Below, in pieces: positions 14,024 to 23,302 of a stretch of DNA of 39,772 nucleotides. Both the position numbers and the translations under genes were made by a program. Source of the DNA: Gallionella sp. (lineage in GTDB: Bacteria > Pseudomonadota > Gammaproteobacteria > Burkholderiales > Gallionellaceae); contig JANXXX010000062.1 of assembly GCA_025350405.1 (NCBI GenBank), positions 1-39,772 on the forward strand, written 5' to 3'. The notes beneath the pieces were generated by a model. That model ran no database searches. It was given only the letters and a program-made list of their open reading frames with translations, and had not been told where the DNA came from. The stretch's first letter is position 1. The number at the start of each line of letters is the position of its first letter.

Positions 14024-15496
14024 TCAGTTGGCTGTATAAGTTTGTAGTTTATCGGTGAAAAAAATCATGTTGGAAGAAGAAAGCATAACCTCAACCGCGG
14101 TTCCGGTGGTGGGGGATAAATAGTATGTAAGGGTTTGTGTAGGCATTGTATTTGGAATAGCTACATTTACCTGAAGACAATCAGTAAAAATTCCGGCCGG
14201 TACGGTTCGCGTGACATTAAAAGCGGCGACGGTTGCATTTAATGCGCTTTGGCCTGTCATCGCAGGTAGCCAAACAAAGGGAGTTCCCACTGAGAAAGTT
14301 TCAGGTAGCTCCGTAGTTATTGTGCCAGTACTGTCGTTTTTAGATACCCACGCTTTTGTTGTTGCATCAATTTGATCATGGATTGTTGTTGTGACGGTAT
14401 TCCAGCTAAATATTTCGGAAGAAGCTGCTACACCATTAGTGTAGTCAGTAATGGTGCGCGTATAGGTCTGTGTCGAAGATAGCCCTGATGTTGTTCTGAG
14501 CCATGTCCATACATTGCCTGCCACTTTTTTGGTGAAGTACTGGGCAGCTAAGCCAACTGGAACAGTAAAACCTATAGCTGATGTGGCCGTCTGGCCCCCT
14601 ACTGCCACCGTGATCGTACCGGTGGTTGCCGCAGGTGGAACTGTTACGACAAGTTGTGTGGGTGTGGCGCTGGTCACGTTGGCTGGAACGCCATTGAAGT
14701 TGACGGTGTTGTTGGCTGCGCTTGAATTGAAATTAGTCCCTGTAATGACCACGGCAGTACCTGCCGCGCCAGAGGTTGGGGTAAATTGCGCTACAGTTAA
14801 AATGCTGCTGCCACTTGGCGTGCCAGCATATGCTGCGGGTAGGGCGGCGTTAAGGCTAATGGCTGCGGTAGATGAAAAGCCTGAGGATGCAGAGTTCAGC
14901 AATGTTGGGTAACTGACGCCAGTGTTTGCCATGGCTGTTTGCAATGCAGCCAGCATATCGTCACTGGGGTTGCCGGGGGATGCTGCAAATGTAGCGGTGA
15001 TAGGATTAATATTGCTGAGCGGCGGAAGCCCGTTCAGCGCTGTGCGCAGATTAATGAGCGCCTTGTTGACCGCATCGTTGCTGGCGATAGACGAGAGCGC
15101 TGCACTTGTCAGTCCGGCGAACCATGTATCGGGAGTCGCTGTGCTAGCCAGATTGGCCACTGTTAGATCGGTCAGCGGAGTGATGTTCGCGGTGTCCAGG
15201 CTTGGGGCGATGGAATGATAGGGCGTGGTGTTTTGTGCGCCGTTGATTGTGCCGCCGCTTATTTCAACCGCACAAGGCGGAGTTGCTCCAGAAAGGGTGG
15301 CTTTCCATGTGCCATCGCCGATCGTTGTGCTTTGGAACGGGCCACCCCCTGCACACTTGACTTGGACAATACCGTTGACGATCGGGTGGCCCACCGCGGC
15401 TACGCCACCCAAGGTGCTGGGTGCTGCAGTCGAACTCACGCTGCCTCCGCCGCAGCCGGGCAAAACGCTAACCGCTGATAGCGATAGCGCTAACAT
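14024..15496 (-). CDS. Secreted lipoprotein with IPT/TIG domain
   Basis: An approximately 490-residue surface or periplasmic lipoprotein. A hydrophobic segment is followed by the lipobox LPGC at about residues 12-15 from the ATG, giving an acylated Cys in CGGG. A Thr/Ala/Ser-rich region follows, then one IPT/TIG immunoglobulin-like domain (about 240-312, TPTSGAAGTAVVITGTNF to IGFTV) and a C-terminal domain of unknown type with many Thr. The ATG at 15496 leaves no basic residues before the hydrophobic core. Six codons upstream an ATT at 15514-15512, preceded by GGAG at the right distance, would add IKTKFY and complete a standard signal peptide, so translation may start there. It is followed on the chromosome by a barrel gene of the same strand. 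Function unknown. Confidence 0.75.
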   Translation of the reverse strand: MLALSLSAVSVLPGCGGGSVSSTAAPSTLGGVAAVGHPIVNGIVQVKCAGGGPFQSTTIGDGTWKATLSGATPPCAVEISGGTINGAQNTTPYHSIAPSLDTANITPLTDLTVANLASTATPDTWFAGLTSAALSSIASNDAVNKALINLRTALNGLPPLSNINPITATFAASPGNPSDDMLAALQTAMANTGVSYPTLLNSASSGFSSTAAISLNAALPAAYAGTPSGSSILTVAQFTPTSGAAGTAVVITGTNFNSSAANNTVNFNGVPANVTSATPTQLVVTVPPAATTGTITVAVGGQTATSAIGFTVPVGLAAQYFTKKVAGNVWTWLRTTSGLSSTQTYTRTITDYTNGVAASSEIFSWNTVTTTIHDQIDATTKAWVSKNDSTGTITTELPETFSVGTPFVWLPAMTGQSALNATVAAFNVTRTVPAGIFTDCLQVNVAIPNTMPTQTLTYYLSPTTGTAVEVMLSSSNMIFFTDKLQTYTAN

Positions 15497-15712
15497 GTAA
15501 AACTTGGTTTTAATTATATTCTCCCTAGTGAAACTTGAGATTAATTGCGTGGCACCGGCGAGAAAGTTGCGACTTCTTCTAAGGGCTGTACGATATTAAC
15601 CAAGCCCATAATATTACATATTGGCGAGGGGAATCAATTTTAGCGTTGCAGCATGCGAAAGCGGATGTGGTAGACCATCAGCAGGCGGCAACAGGTGCTG
15701 GTGATGGCTGCA

Positions 15713-16711
15713 TTAGTAGCTGTGGCTGATCCCCACGGCGAACGACCATGGTGCAGTCAATTGGCCGGTCGTGCCAGATGGTGCCGCCGGATCGGAGTTG
15801 GCATATTGCAGCAGAGCGATTTGCACAAAGCTATATAAGTTGGTTTTCGGTGCAACTATGAAGCTCAGGCCGGGGCTGATGTTCAGGCTATGCCCACCGG
15901 AGGCGGGGTTTGCATTCAGCCCGGTGTCGCGGTTTTTGAATTGTGTATTCAGTTGCAGCAAACCGGTGAGTGTGGGTGCAAATGCGTAGTGCGCGCCCAG
16001 ATCCAGATTCAGCGAATTGCCTGGACGAAAATCGTCGCGCGTGCTCATGGCAGATTGTAGCTGCCCACTGATGAACCAGCCCCAGGGAGAATCTTCAATA
16101 TCACTATGGTAGTACGTGCCCAGCAACACATCGGTGCTGCCCGTGCCAGGTTGGCTGGAACGTTCCAGCGCATAGGGCGTGCTTGGGCTGGCCGGATCAG
16201 GTGGTGTCATGGTCTTGTCGATTGCGCCGGTGGGCAGCTTGATACCGATACTCATGCCGCTGCCGGCATGATGTTCGGCAGAATCGAATTTATATTTTGC
16301 AAGCACGCGCACATCGCCCAGCCCGGTAAATTTTGCCTGTTGAACGAATGGGCTCGGAACTGAGGAATCAAAAGTATGCGTATGGTCACGCATTATCAGG
16401 GGTAGGTCCAACGCAACATTCCATTGCTGGTCGACAGCGTAATCCAAATCCAGATTCAACAATTGATTGATGGTGCGCAGGTTTTCAATCTCGGTATTCG
16501 ATCCGGTGGGCTGGGCGGAGGCAATTTTTGAGGAGCCGCTGCGCAGGGTGTTCGCGTTGGCATACGAATAGCGCAGATCGACACGCAAGCTATCATCATT
16601 CACCAGTCCTTGCGTATCCCAATGGGTATTCACGGAGCAGAACGACGAGCCGCAAGAAGCATACGCGTTGGCAGTACCGAGTAGTGCAATGAGTAGCAGT
16701 TTTGTTTTCAT
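15713..16711 (-). CDS. Outer-membrane beta-barrel protein
   Basis: A 332-residue exported protein. The signal peptide spans residues 1-18 (MKTKLLLIALLGTANAYA, cleavage after AYA), followed by two cysteines. The mature part alternates polar and hydrophobic residues in many predicted strands (VDLRYSYA, WNVALDLPL, VRVLAKYKF, WGWFISGQLQ) and ends in the aromatic residue Y, typical of barrels inserted by BAM. It resembles the broad 'transporter/MetA-pathway' outer-membrane family, with a GIKLPTGA block common in it. Substrate unknown. It lies 217 bp from the TIG lipoprotein gene on the same strand, transcribed first, so the two could be functionally linked. It is divergent from lnt. Confidence 0.75.
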   Translation of the reverse strand: MKTKLLLIALLGTANAYASCGSSFCSVNTHWDTQGLVNDDSLRVDLRYSYANANTLRSGSSKIASAQPTGSNTEIENLRTINQLLNLDLDYAVDQQWNVALDLPLIMRDHTHTFDSSVPSPFVQQAKFTGLGDVRVLAKYKFDSAEHHAGSGMSIGIKLPTGAIDKTMTPPDPASPSTPYALERSSQPGTGSTDVLLGTYYHSDIEDSPWGWFISGQLQSAMSTRDDFRPGNSLNLDLGAHYAFAPTLTGLLQLNTQFKNRDTGLNANPASGGHSLNISPGLSFIVAPKTNLYSFVQIALLQYANSDPAAPSGTTGQLTAPWSFAVGISHSY

Positions 16712-16887
16712 TTGGATAGTCGCTGATTAAAACTCCGAGTGACCATCATATCAAAATTAGGCTGGCTGGACATGCGGCATATTGTCGCACTGTGCCGGCG
16801 TAACACGATTTCGTGTGGTTGGCGGCATAGGCAACGAATCGGTTATGCTGGGCGTGTTTTGCATCGCATTGGGTAGTGGATTTCCGT

Positions 16888-18408
16888 ATGGGTTTATTGA
16901 AGAACGATTATGGCTGGGCATTGCTTGCCGGATTGAGCTGCGTGTTCGGCTTTGCACCTTTTGGAATTTTTCCGATTCCGTTGTTGGCGCTCGCTGTTTT
17001 GTTTACGCTTTGGCAGCGTGCAGTCACCCCACGCAAAGCAGCGGGGTTGGGCTTCGCTTTCGGTTTGGGTTTGTTCAGCGCGGGCATCGGCGGGATTTAT
17101 ATCGCCATGCATGTGTACGGCGACATGCCGTTGCTGCTTGCGCTGCTGGCGACGCTGCTGTTTTCGGCCTTTTGGGCACTTATCCCTGCCCTGGCTGGCT
17201 ATGCGCAAGCGCTCATCCCTGTGGCAGGTGCGCTACAAATTACGTTGGCGATGCCCGCCATATGGGCGCTGCTCGAGTGGTTTCGCGGCCTGCTGGTGAC
17301 GGGCTTCCCCTGGCTGGTTTTGGGTTATGCGCATAGCGATAGTCCGTTGGCGGGTTACGCGCCGCTACTGGGGGTGTATGGCGTATCGTTGGCTGCGGCA
17401 ATCAGCACGGGCCTGCTTGTGTTTTTGTGGCAGGCACGCTGGAGCAAGCAGGGTAAGCTGGCGCTGGTGACGCTGCTGATAATATGGGGTGCAGGCGCAC
17501 TGTTACGTTCGATTGCATGGACCCAGCCGTATGGCGAGCCATTCACCGTGGCATTAATACAGGGCAACATCGCGCAGAATTTAAAATTCAATGAAGATGC
17601 CTTGGTGGGTACGCTGGAAACCTATCGCCGTTTGGTTTTGCAAAATGAGGCGCGCCTCACGGTGCTGCCAGAAACCGCTCTGCCCTTGCTGCGGCATGAG
17701 GTGCCGCCAGCTCTGGTTGAGCAATTGCGCAATCATGTGCGACAAAGCGGCGGCGACGTGCTGATTGGCTCTTTTGAGCGTGATCATGGCAGCTACTACA
17801 ACAGCGTATTCACGCTGGGTGTGGCTGATGAGCAGCATTATCGCAAGCAACATCTGGTGCCGTTCGGAGAATTCATTCCACTGCGTCCATTGTTGGGCTG
17901 GTTCATCAACGGGGTGCTCAACATCCCGATGGGTGATCTGGCGCGCGGCGATGCACAGCAGGCACCGCTTGACGTCGCCGGTCAGCGTGTGGCGGTGAAC
18001 ATTTGCTACGAAGATGTGTTTGGTGAAGAAATCATCCGCGCTTTGCCGCAAGCCACGCTGTTGCTAAATGTAACCAACGATGCCTGGTACGGCGACTCAC
18101 CTATAGCCGCGCAGCACAACCAGATCGCCCAACTACGTGCCCTGGAAAGTGGACGCATGATGTTGCGCGCCACCAATACCGGCGTCACTTCCATCATCGG
18201 CGCGGATGGCAAGGTATTGCAGCAATTGCCGCAATATGTCGAGGCGGTGCTGCTCGGTATGGCGCAAGGCTATGCGGGCTCCACGCCCTATGTGCGCTGG
18301 GGCAATGCGGCGGTGTTGCTGTTGATTGCGCTGCTGCTGGCGGGAGTATGGTCATATGGAAAGCGGGTTGCGGGTCAAAAAGTTTTGAATAAAATACCAA
18401 AGTCATGA
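16888..18408 (+). CDS. lnt: Apolipoprotein N-acyltransferase
   Basis: An inner-membrane enzyme that transfers the third acyl chain onto the N-terminal Cys of lipoproteins, needed for Lol sorting. It has 506 residues from the ATG at 16888; the GTG at 16876 would add four. About six membrane segments span residues 10-210, and a nitrilase-type periplasmic domain spans about 218-465. The catalytic triad is visible: Glu262 (VLPETALP), Lys320 (YRKQHLVPFGEF) and Cys373 (NICYEDVFG). A final membrane segment lies near 480-500. It is normally adjacent to corC; here 5.1 kb of other genes intervene. No neighbour on the same strand is close. Confidence 0.95.
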   Translation: MGLLKNDYGWALLAGLSCVFGFAPFGIFPIPLLALAVLFTLWQRAVTPRKAAGLGFAFGLGLFSAGIGGIYIAMHVYGDMPLLLALLATLLFSAFWALIPALAGYAQALIPVAGALQITLAMPAIWALLEWFRGLLVTGFPWLVLGYAHSDSPLAGYAPLLGVYGVSLAAAISTGLLVFLWQARWSKQGKLALVTLLIIWGAGALLRSIAWTQPYGEPFTVALIQGNIAQNLKFNEDALVGTLETYRRLVLQNEARLTVLPETALPLLRHEVPPALVEQLRNHVRQSGGDVLIGSFERDHGSYYNSVFTLGVADEQHYRKQHLVPFGEFIPLRPLLGWFINGVLNIPMGDLARGDAQQAPLDVAGQRVAVNICYEDVFGEEIIRALPQATLLLNVTNDAWYGDSPIAAQHNQIAQLRALESGRMMLRATNTGVTSIIGADGKVLQQLPQYVEAVLLGMAQGYAGSTPYVRWGNAAVLLLIALLLAGVWSYGKRVAGQKVLNKIPKS

Positions 18409-18691
18409 AAAGCCGGGCTATGCCGGGATACCAGAGAACGAACAAAACGGATCGTGGCGTCATGGCCAGCGGCTTGCAAGCTTGGCTGAATGGCTGGAAC
18501 CAAACTTTTACGCCACGTTGATTTCGTGTTACGCTTTGATAATATAGCCGTGGCAGCTGCGTTACGGATAGGGTCGTTGTGCTGTTGGCTGGTGACCCTG
18601 ATTTTGAAACCACGGCGCACCATGGTCAAAAAACCGTTGCTGGCAAAAGAGCAGCCAGCGGCAATACGTAAATTTAAAGGGGTGTAAACAA
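18409..18691. other. Intergenic region before the ccmI-like gene
   Basis: No convincing gene. A 65-codon frame (18490-18687) ends just before the next start but shows no family features. A possible sigma-70 promoter is TTGATT (18518-18523), 16 bp, TAATAT (18540-18545), which would leave a leader of about 140 bases for the downstream gene. Confidence 0.4.
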
Positions 18692-19783
18692 GTGAATACT
18701 TTTTGGTTGATGGGCGCAGGCTTGATTGTCGTGATTGCCGTTGCATTGTTGTTCGGATTGTTGCCATGGCTGCGAAAAAAGCAAAGAGGAACACTGCATG
18801 AGCCACAAGGTGTGATGGCAGTACTTACCGGGAGTCAGGCATCGCTGATCGTGGGCGGCATAGCCATTTCCTTGGTTGCGGTTGCCCTGTATTTGGCTTG
18901 GACCAAACCGGTCACGCCTACTGCTTCCTCGATCGCGCAAAATGTCCCTATGTCGCCTGAGCATGTCGAAATGATCAAGGCGCTGTCCGCGCGCCTGGCG
19001 CAGGATCCGAATGACGGCAAAGGTTGGGCGATGCTGGCAAGATCCTATGCTGTGTTGGGCCGTTATAACGAGGCATTGCCGGCCTATGAAAAGGCGGCCA
19101 ATTTGATACAAAACGACCCGGTCTTGCTGGTCGATTATGCCGACGTATTGGCGGCAGTGAATGGTAAAAACTTGCAAGGCAAGCCGTTGGAGTTAATTCA
19201 GCGCGCTCTCATGATCGATCCCGCCAACATCAAGGGGCTGAATTTGATCGGTACGGCTTCCTTTCAGGCCGGGAATTACACCCACGCGGTGAGTTATTGG
19301 GAAAAGCTGTTGAAGTTGTTGCCTCCAGATTCGCCTAACGCGAAACAAATAAGTGCCAACATTGCCAATGCGCGCGCTCGTGAATCAGGCCAGCCGCAGC
19401 CATTGCCAACCCAAGGCGGCGCGCAATCGACAACAAGCGGTGCGCAGATTGCAGGGATGGTGAGCCTGAGTCCGGCGTTGGCAGGAAAAGTGGCGCCGAC
19501 CGACACGGTGTTTGTGTTTGCCAAGGCAGCGTCCGGGCCGCCCATGCCTATCGTTGTGATTCGCGCTCAAGTGAAAGATTTGCCGCAAAAATTTGTGCTT
19601 AACGATTCGATGGCGATGATGCCGACAATGAAGTTGTCGAACTTTCAAGAAGTAGTGGTTGGCGCGAAGATTTCCAAGTCAGGCAATGCTACGCCACAAA
19701 GCGGCGACTTAAAGGGCGAAGTCCCATCGGTAAAAGTAGGCACTGACAATGTGCAACTGGTGATCGACAAAATCGTTCCATAG
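18692..19783 (+). CDS. ccmI: CcmI/CycH-like cytochrome c biogenesis TPR protein
   Basis: A 363-residue membrane protein. Two membrane segments (about 4-26 and 48-70) are followed by TPR repeats (about 92-225, WAMLARSYAVLGRYNEALPAYEKAA) and a C-terminal periplasmic domain (about 248-363) with VAPTDTVFVFAKAASGPPMP and VVGAKISKSGNA, the typical CcmI C-terminal module. CcmI chaperones apocytochrome c and delivers it to the CcmF/H haem ligase. The start is GTG at 18692, with AAGGGG about 12 bases upstream. Other ccm genes usually lie immediately upstream; none are here, so the gene is displaced or the remaining system is elsewhere. Symbol by domain arrangement. Confidence 0.8.
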   Translation: MNTFWLMGAGLIVVIAVALLFGLLPWLRKKQRGTLHEPQGVMAVLTGSQASLIVGGIAISLVAVALYLAWTKPVTPTASSIAQNVPMSPEHVEMIKALSARLAQDPNDGKGWAMLARSYAVLGRYNEALPAYEKAANLIQNDPVLLVDYADVLAAVNGKNLQGKPLELIQRALMIDPANIKGLNLIGTASFQAGNYTHAVSYWEKLLKLLPPDSPNAKQISANIANARARESGQPQPLPTQGGAQSTTSGAQIAGMVSLSPALAGKVAPTDTVFVFAKAASGPPMPIVVIRAQVKDLPQKFVLNDSMAMMPTMKLSNFQEVVVGAKISKSGNATPQSGDLKGEVPSVKVGTDNVQLVIDKIVP

Positions 19784-20236
19784 CTTGAGTTAATGAACCC
19801 GTGCTGTGAACCGGGTCGTTTCCACCACGGCGCTTAAGCTGAAAGGCTCAGCTTGGGGCGGTTCAGCAAGAGCGTGGATGGTGGTCACTTGGTGTTTTTG
19901 CACGGTTATCGACAAGGATGCGAATGCGACACAGGAATCTTTGACCCGAAACAGCGTCATATATCCCAACTCATGTGGCTGCCCTGACATTATTGAAGTG
20001 CAGAATGTGTGGGTCTTCCGGGATGCTTCTGTTTACAACCGATGGCAATAGCGCGCAGGACTATGGCGAAATGGGGCTGGAGCAAGGCCGCCAGGCTTCA
20101 GCTGTTACGGGGTGTTTATCAGGGCGGGCACGGCAGCAGCATACAACCCGCCGCCAAGGGCGGAATAATCATGATTTGGAGACAGATTGCGGCGTACAAT
20201 TAAAACCATGAATATATTCTCTTTGGAGAGGTGGTA
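19784..20236. other. 453-bp gap before the sensor kinase gene
   Basis: Frames here (19806-20051 and 19975-20211 plus, 19790-19990 minus) overlap each other and lack recognisable features, so none is called. A weak hairpin ACCCG/CGGGT (19797-19816) followed by CGTTT may terminate the ccmI transcript. Another short hairpin is AAGCTGA/TCAGCTT near 19835-19855. A decayed gene is possible. Confidence 0.35.
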
Positions 20237-21778
20237 ATGAACCTCGCGATGCCAAAGGTCGCCGTGCAGCCGCGCATTGATAAAGTGGTTGCTCCATCGC
20301 AGGCGGTGGGCTCGACTATCTCGGAAGTGCCTCTGAGGGTCAAGGGATTTCTGGCGTTCGCCGCCGTCGTAATCTATGCGGTGCTTCTTACCACTTATAC
20401 TTTTAACAAAAAGGCAGAGTTGGTAGACGAGTTCGAGCACCTGCAGAATCTCTATAAAGTTGAAGATGGTCTCAGGCAAGTGGATGCGACCGCATTTCAC
20501 ATTGTCATGGCCGTTTTCATGAACTCGAAGGCAGATGACCAGAACGTGGTGATACAGCGCTTCCTGGAGAATCTTGAATTACTCAAGAGAAAAAATGCCG
20601 AGTTGACGATGCACTACCCAGTTGCCGGCGTGAATCTTTCCGGAGTTGAGCAAGCCGTTGCGCGAGCCGTTGCACATCCATCTGCAGAGGGATTGGCCGC
20701 GATGAATTCTGAATTGCTTAAGGTCAAGATCGAGATTACCCAACATATCGAAGAATCTGTGCGGGAACAACAAGCGACGGCAGAGAGTTTCCACATGCTA
20801 TGGGATTCGGCGGCACTCGCCTCGCTGCTGTTCGGATTGATCGGCCTGTTATTATTGGGTGCAATCATCGGGTTGTTTTTCACGCGGCTCACTAACGATT
20901 TACACACCCTGAAAGCCAGGGCGCTGGGCATTATCAAAGGGGAGCGCAACGCACAAGCTCCGGTGACCCGCAACGACGAGGTGGGTGAGTTGATGCAGGC
21001 GGTGAACCAAATGGCCAGCGCCCTGGACGAACGGGAAAAAGAACTGGTAATTGCACGCCAGAAATTTTTCCATCACGAGAAAATGGCGGCGGTGGGCGCA
21101 CTGGCTGCCGGTGTGGCGCATGAAATCGGCAATCCCATCGCGGCCATGTCTGGTGTGTTGCAAGAAATGGTTGCCGAACAAAAGGCGGGGCGGCGTCAAA
21201 TGAAGGCGGGCAGCAAGCTGGATGTGCTGCAAACTCAAATCCAACGTCTTTCTGCGATTACCCGGGAAATATCCGGGTTTGCCGCTCCCCAGCCGATGGA
21301 ACGGCAACTGCTGGATCTGAATGGGCTGGTGCGGACGACTGCCGGCCTGATGGGCTATGACAAGAGGATGAACCGGGTGAGCCTGCGCCTCGATTTGGAC
21401 AGCCAGTTGCCGGCAATTTTCGGCGTGGCCGACCAGCTCACACAGGTGATCATGAACTTGCTGATCAACGCGGCCGACGCGTTGAGCTCAAGAGATGAGA
21501 GCACAAGGGAAATCGTTCTGCGTAGCGAGTTATCTGGCGACAATGTGTGCTTTACCGTAATAGACAATGGTGGCGGCATGGACCAGGAAACGCTCAACCG
21601 CGCATTCGAAGCCTTTTTTACCACCAAAAAAGGCAAAGGTACCGGCTTGGGCTTGTCACTTTGCTATTCCATCATAACCGGACACGGCGGCACGATAGAG
21701 ATCGAATCGACTCCCAGTGAAGGAACGCGGGTGCAGGTAATCCTTCCGCTGCCCGCTGATAACGAGGGTGACGCATAA
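20237..21778 (+). CDS. Membrane sensor histidine kinase
   Basis: A 513-residue kinase of a two-component system. Two membrane segments (about 37-55 and 195-217) enclose a periplasmic helical sensor region of about 140 residues. A HAMP linker (about 218-265), a HisKA domain with the phosphoacceptor His295 in AHEIGNP and a HATPase domain follow. The ATPase boxes are visible as NLLINAADAL (N), DNGGGMD (G1) and GKGTGLGLSL (G2). GGAG lies close upstream of the ATG at 20237, which I prefer to the GTG at 20231. The stop overlaps the start of the response-regulator gene by one base (TAATG), so the pair is co-translated. HEIGNP and the NtrC-type partner indicate an NtrB-like kinase; the signal is unknown. 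Confidence 0.9.
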   Translation: MNLAMPKVAVQPRIDKVVAPSQAVGSTISEVPLRVKGFLAFAAVVIYAVLLTTYTFNKKAELVDEFEHLQNLYKVEDGLRQVDATAFHIVMAVFMNSKADDQNVVIQRFLENLELLKRKNAELTMHYPVAGVNLSGVEQAVARAVAHPSAEGLAAMNSELLKVKIEITQHIEESVREQQATAESFHMLWDSAALASLLFGLIGLLLLGAIIGLFFTRLTNDLHTLKARALGIIKGERNAQAPVTRNDEVGELMQAVNQMASALDEREKELVIARQKFFHHEKMAAVGALAAGVAHEIGNPIAAMSGVLQEMVAEQKAGRRQMKAGSKLDVLQTQIQRLSAITREISGFAAPQPMERQLLDLNGLVRTTAGLMGYDKRMNRVSLRLDLDSQLPAIFGVADQLTQVIMNLLINAADALSSRDESTREIVLRSELSGDNVCFTVIDNGGGMDQETLNRAFEAFFTTKKGKGTGLGLSLCYSIITGHGGTIEIESTPSEGTRVQVILPLPADNEGDA

Positions 21779-23199
21779 TGACAGCGCTGCAACTACTGGT
21801 CGTAGACGACGAGCCGGCCATTCGCCAGGTGGTGTCGGCCACATTACGCAAGGCGGGCCATTCCGTGGAGCAGGCCGCTGACGGAGAAGCGGCCATGGCC
21901 AGACTTGCACAGGGGGATATAGATATCGTCCTGTGCGACATCAAGATGCCCGGTTTGAGCGGCATTGAGCTGTTGCGTCAAGTGCGTGCCAGCGGCATCG
22001 ATACGGCTTTTATTATGATGACTGCTTTCGCCTCGGTGGATACAGCGATCGAAGCCATCAAGGCAGGTGCGGCCGATTACATGATCAAGCCGCTTAACAA
22101 CGATGAGCTTTTGCACCGCTTGACCAAGGTCGGTGACCTGCGCGGGCTGCGTGCGGAAAATCGGGTGCTGCGCAGGCTGGTATTGGCCGTCAACTCGGAG
22201 GTGTTCGGTTTTAACTCTCCTGCCATGCGCGAAATGGAACATATGGCGGCCAAGGTGGCGCGCACCAATAGTACGGTACTTATCACCGGCGAGAGCGGCA
22301 CCGGCAAGGGAGTGGTTGCGCGCCTGATCCATCAACAAAGCCCGCGCGCCGACGGCCCTTTCATCCCTGTTAATTGCGGCGCCATTCCTGAAAATCTGGT
22401 GGAAAGCGAGTTCTTCGGCCACACCAAGGGTGCATTCACCGGCGCGGATAAGGTCAGGAAAGGCCTGTTTCTGGAAGCGGACGGGGGGACCATTTTCTTG
22501 GACGAAATAGGTGAGCTACCTCTTGGACTACAGGTGAAGCTACTGCACGTGATCGAGCAACGGGAGGTGCGCGCAGTGGGCAGCGAACAATCGCGCCCGG
22601 TGGATGTACGTATCGTGGCCGCCACCAACCGCGACTTGAGCGAAATGGTCTCGCAGGGAAAGTTTCGCGAAGACCTCTTCTTTCGCCTGACGGTCTTTCA
22701 TATTCACGTGCCGCCGTTGCGAGATCGACGCCAAGATCTCTCCGCCCTCATCAGGTTTCTGCTGCAGCGCAACACGCGGCGCATGGGCAGCAACGGACCC
22801 AAAGTCACGCTGGATCCGGGCGTAGAGGAGATTTTGGTGAACTATGATTGGCCGGGAAATGTGCGTGAGCTGGAGAATGTCATCGACCGCGCACTTATTT
22901 TGGCAGACAGCGGCCGTATCACAATTGCCGATCTGCCGCCGCAAATCACCAAGGTCAGTAATCAATCATCACCCGCGGTTCATGATCTGCAACTTTCGGG
23001 CACCTTGCGCGAGCAAGTTAGAAAATTTGAAGCAGCGCTTATTTATAAAACGATAGAAGAGAGTGACGGGGATCGCCGCATCGCTGCGCAGAAACTTAAC
23101 ATCGGTTTGTCCAGCCTGTACCGGAAATTGGAGGAACTCGATGAGCAAGCGCCGCAACCTGAAGACAGCCATTCACGCGACGAAGTCCGGCAGGAATGA
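21778..23199 (+). CDS. NtrC-family sigma-54-dependent response regulator
   Basis: A 473-residue transcription activator. The receiver domain (1-120) has the phosphorylation site Asp54 (LCDIKMP) and acidic pair Asp10-Asp11. The AAA+ sigma-54 interaction domain (about 145-380) has Walker A GESGTGKG, the GAFTGA loop that contacts sigma-54, and Walker B GTIFLDEIGEL. A C-terminal Fis-type helix-turn-helix (about 415-460) includes RRIAAQKLNIGLSSLYRKL. It forms a pair with the kinase immediately upstream. Its targets, promoters with -24/-12 elements, are not visible around it, and the operon's own promoter has no clear sigma-54 site. It ends 103 bp from the convergent glnS. Confidence 0.92.
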   Translation: MTALQLLVVDDEPAIRQVVSATLRKAGHSVEQAADGEAAMARLAQGDIDIVLCDIKMPGLSGIELLRQVRASGIDTAFIMMTAFASVDTAIEAIKAGAADYMIKPLNNDELLHRLTKVGDLRGLRAENRVLRRLVLAVNSEVFGFNSPAMREMEHMAAKVARTNSTVLITGESGTGKGVVARLIHQQSPRADGPFIPVNCGAIPENLVESEFFGHTKGAFTGADKVRKGLFLEADGGTIFLDEIGELPLGLQVKLLHVIEQREVRAVGSEQSRPVDVRIVAATNRDLSEMVSQGKFREDLFFRLTVFHIHVPPLRDRRQDLSALIRFLLQRNTRRMGSNGPKVTLDPGVEEILVNYDWPGNVRELENVIDRALILADSGRITIADLPPQITKVSNQSSPAVHDLQLSGTLREQVRKFEAALIYKTIEESDGDRRIAAQKLNIGLSSLYRKLEELDEQAPQPEDSHSRDEVRQE

Positions 23200-23302
23200 C
23201 GACGTTACACCAGGCCGTCAATACGTGTGCGACTTGTGTACTAACTTGTGTCCGGGTTCGAGCGAATTGAACTCGGCATAGCTGCGGCTTAACGGCAGGT
23301 CA

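Noticed and set aside
19784-20236. Possible small genes between ccmI and the sensor kinase
   Set aside because: Overlapping frames on both strands, no ribosome sites, no recognisable motifs; reported as a gap instead.
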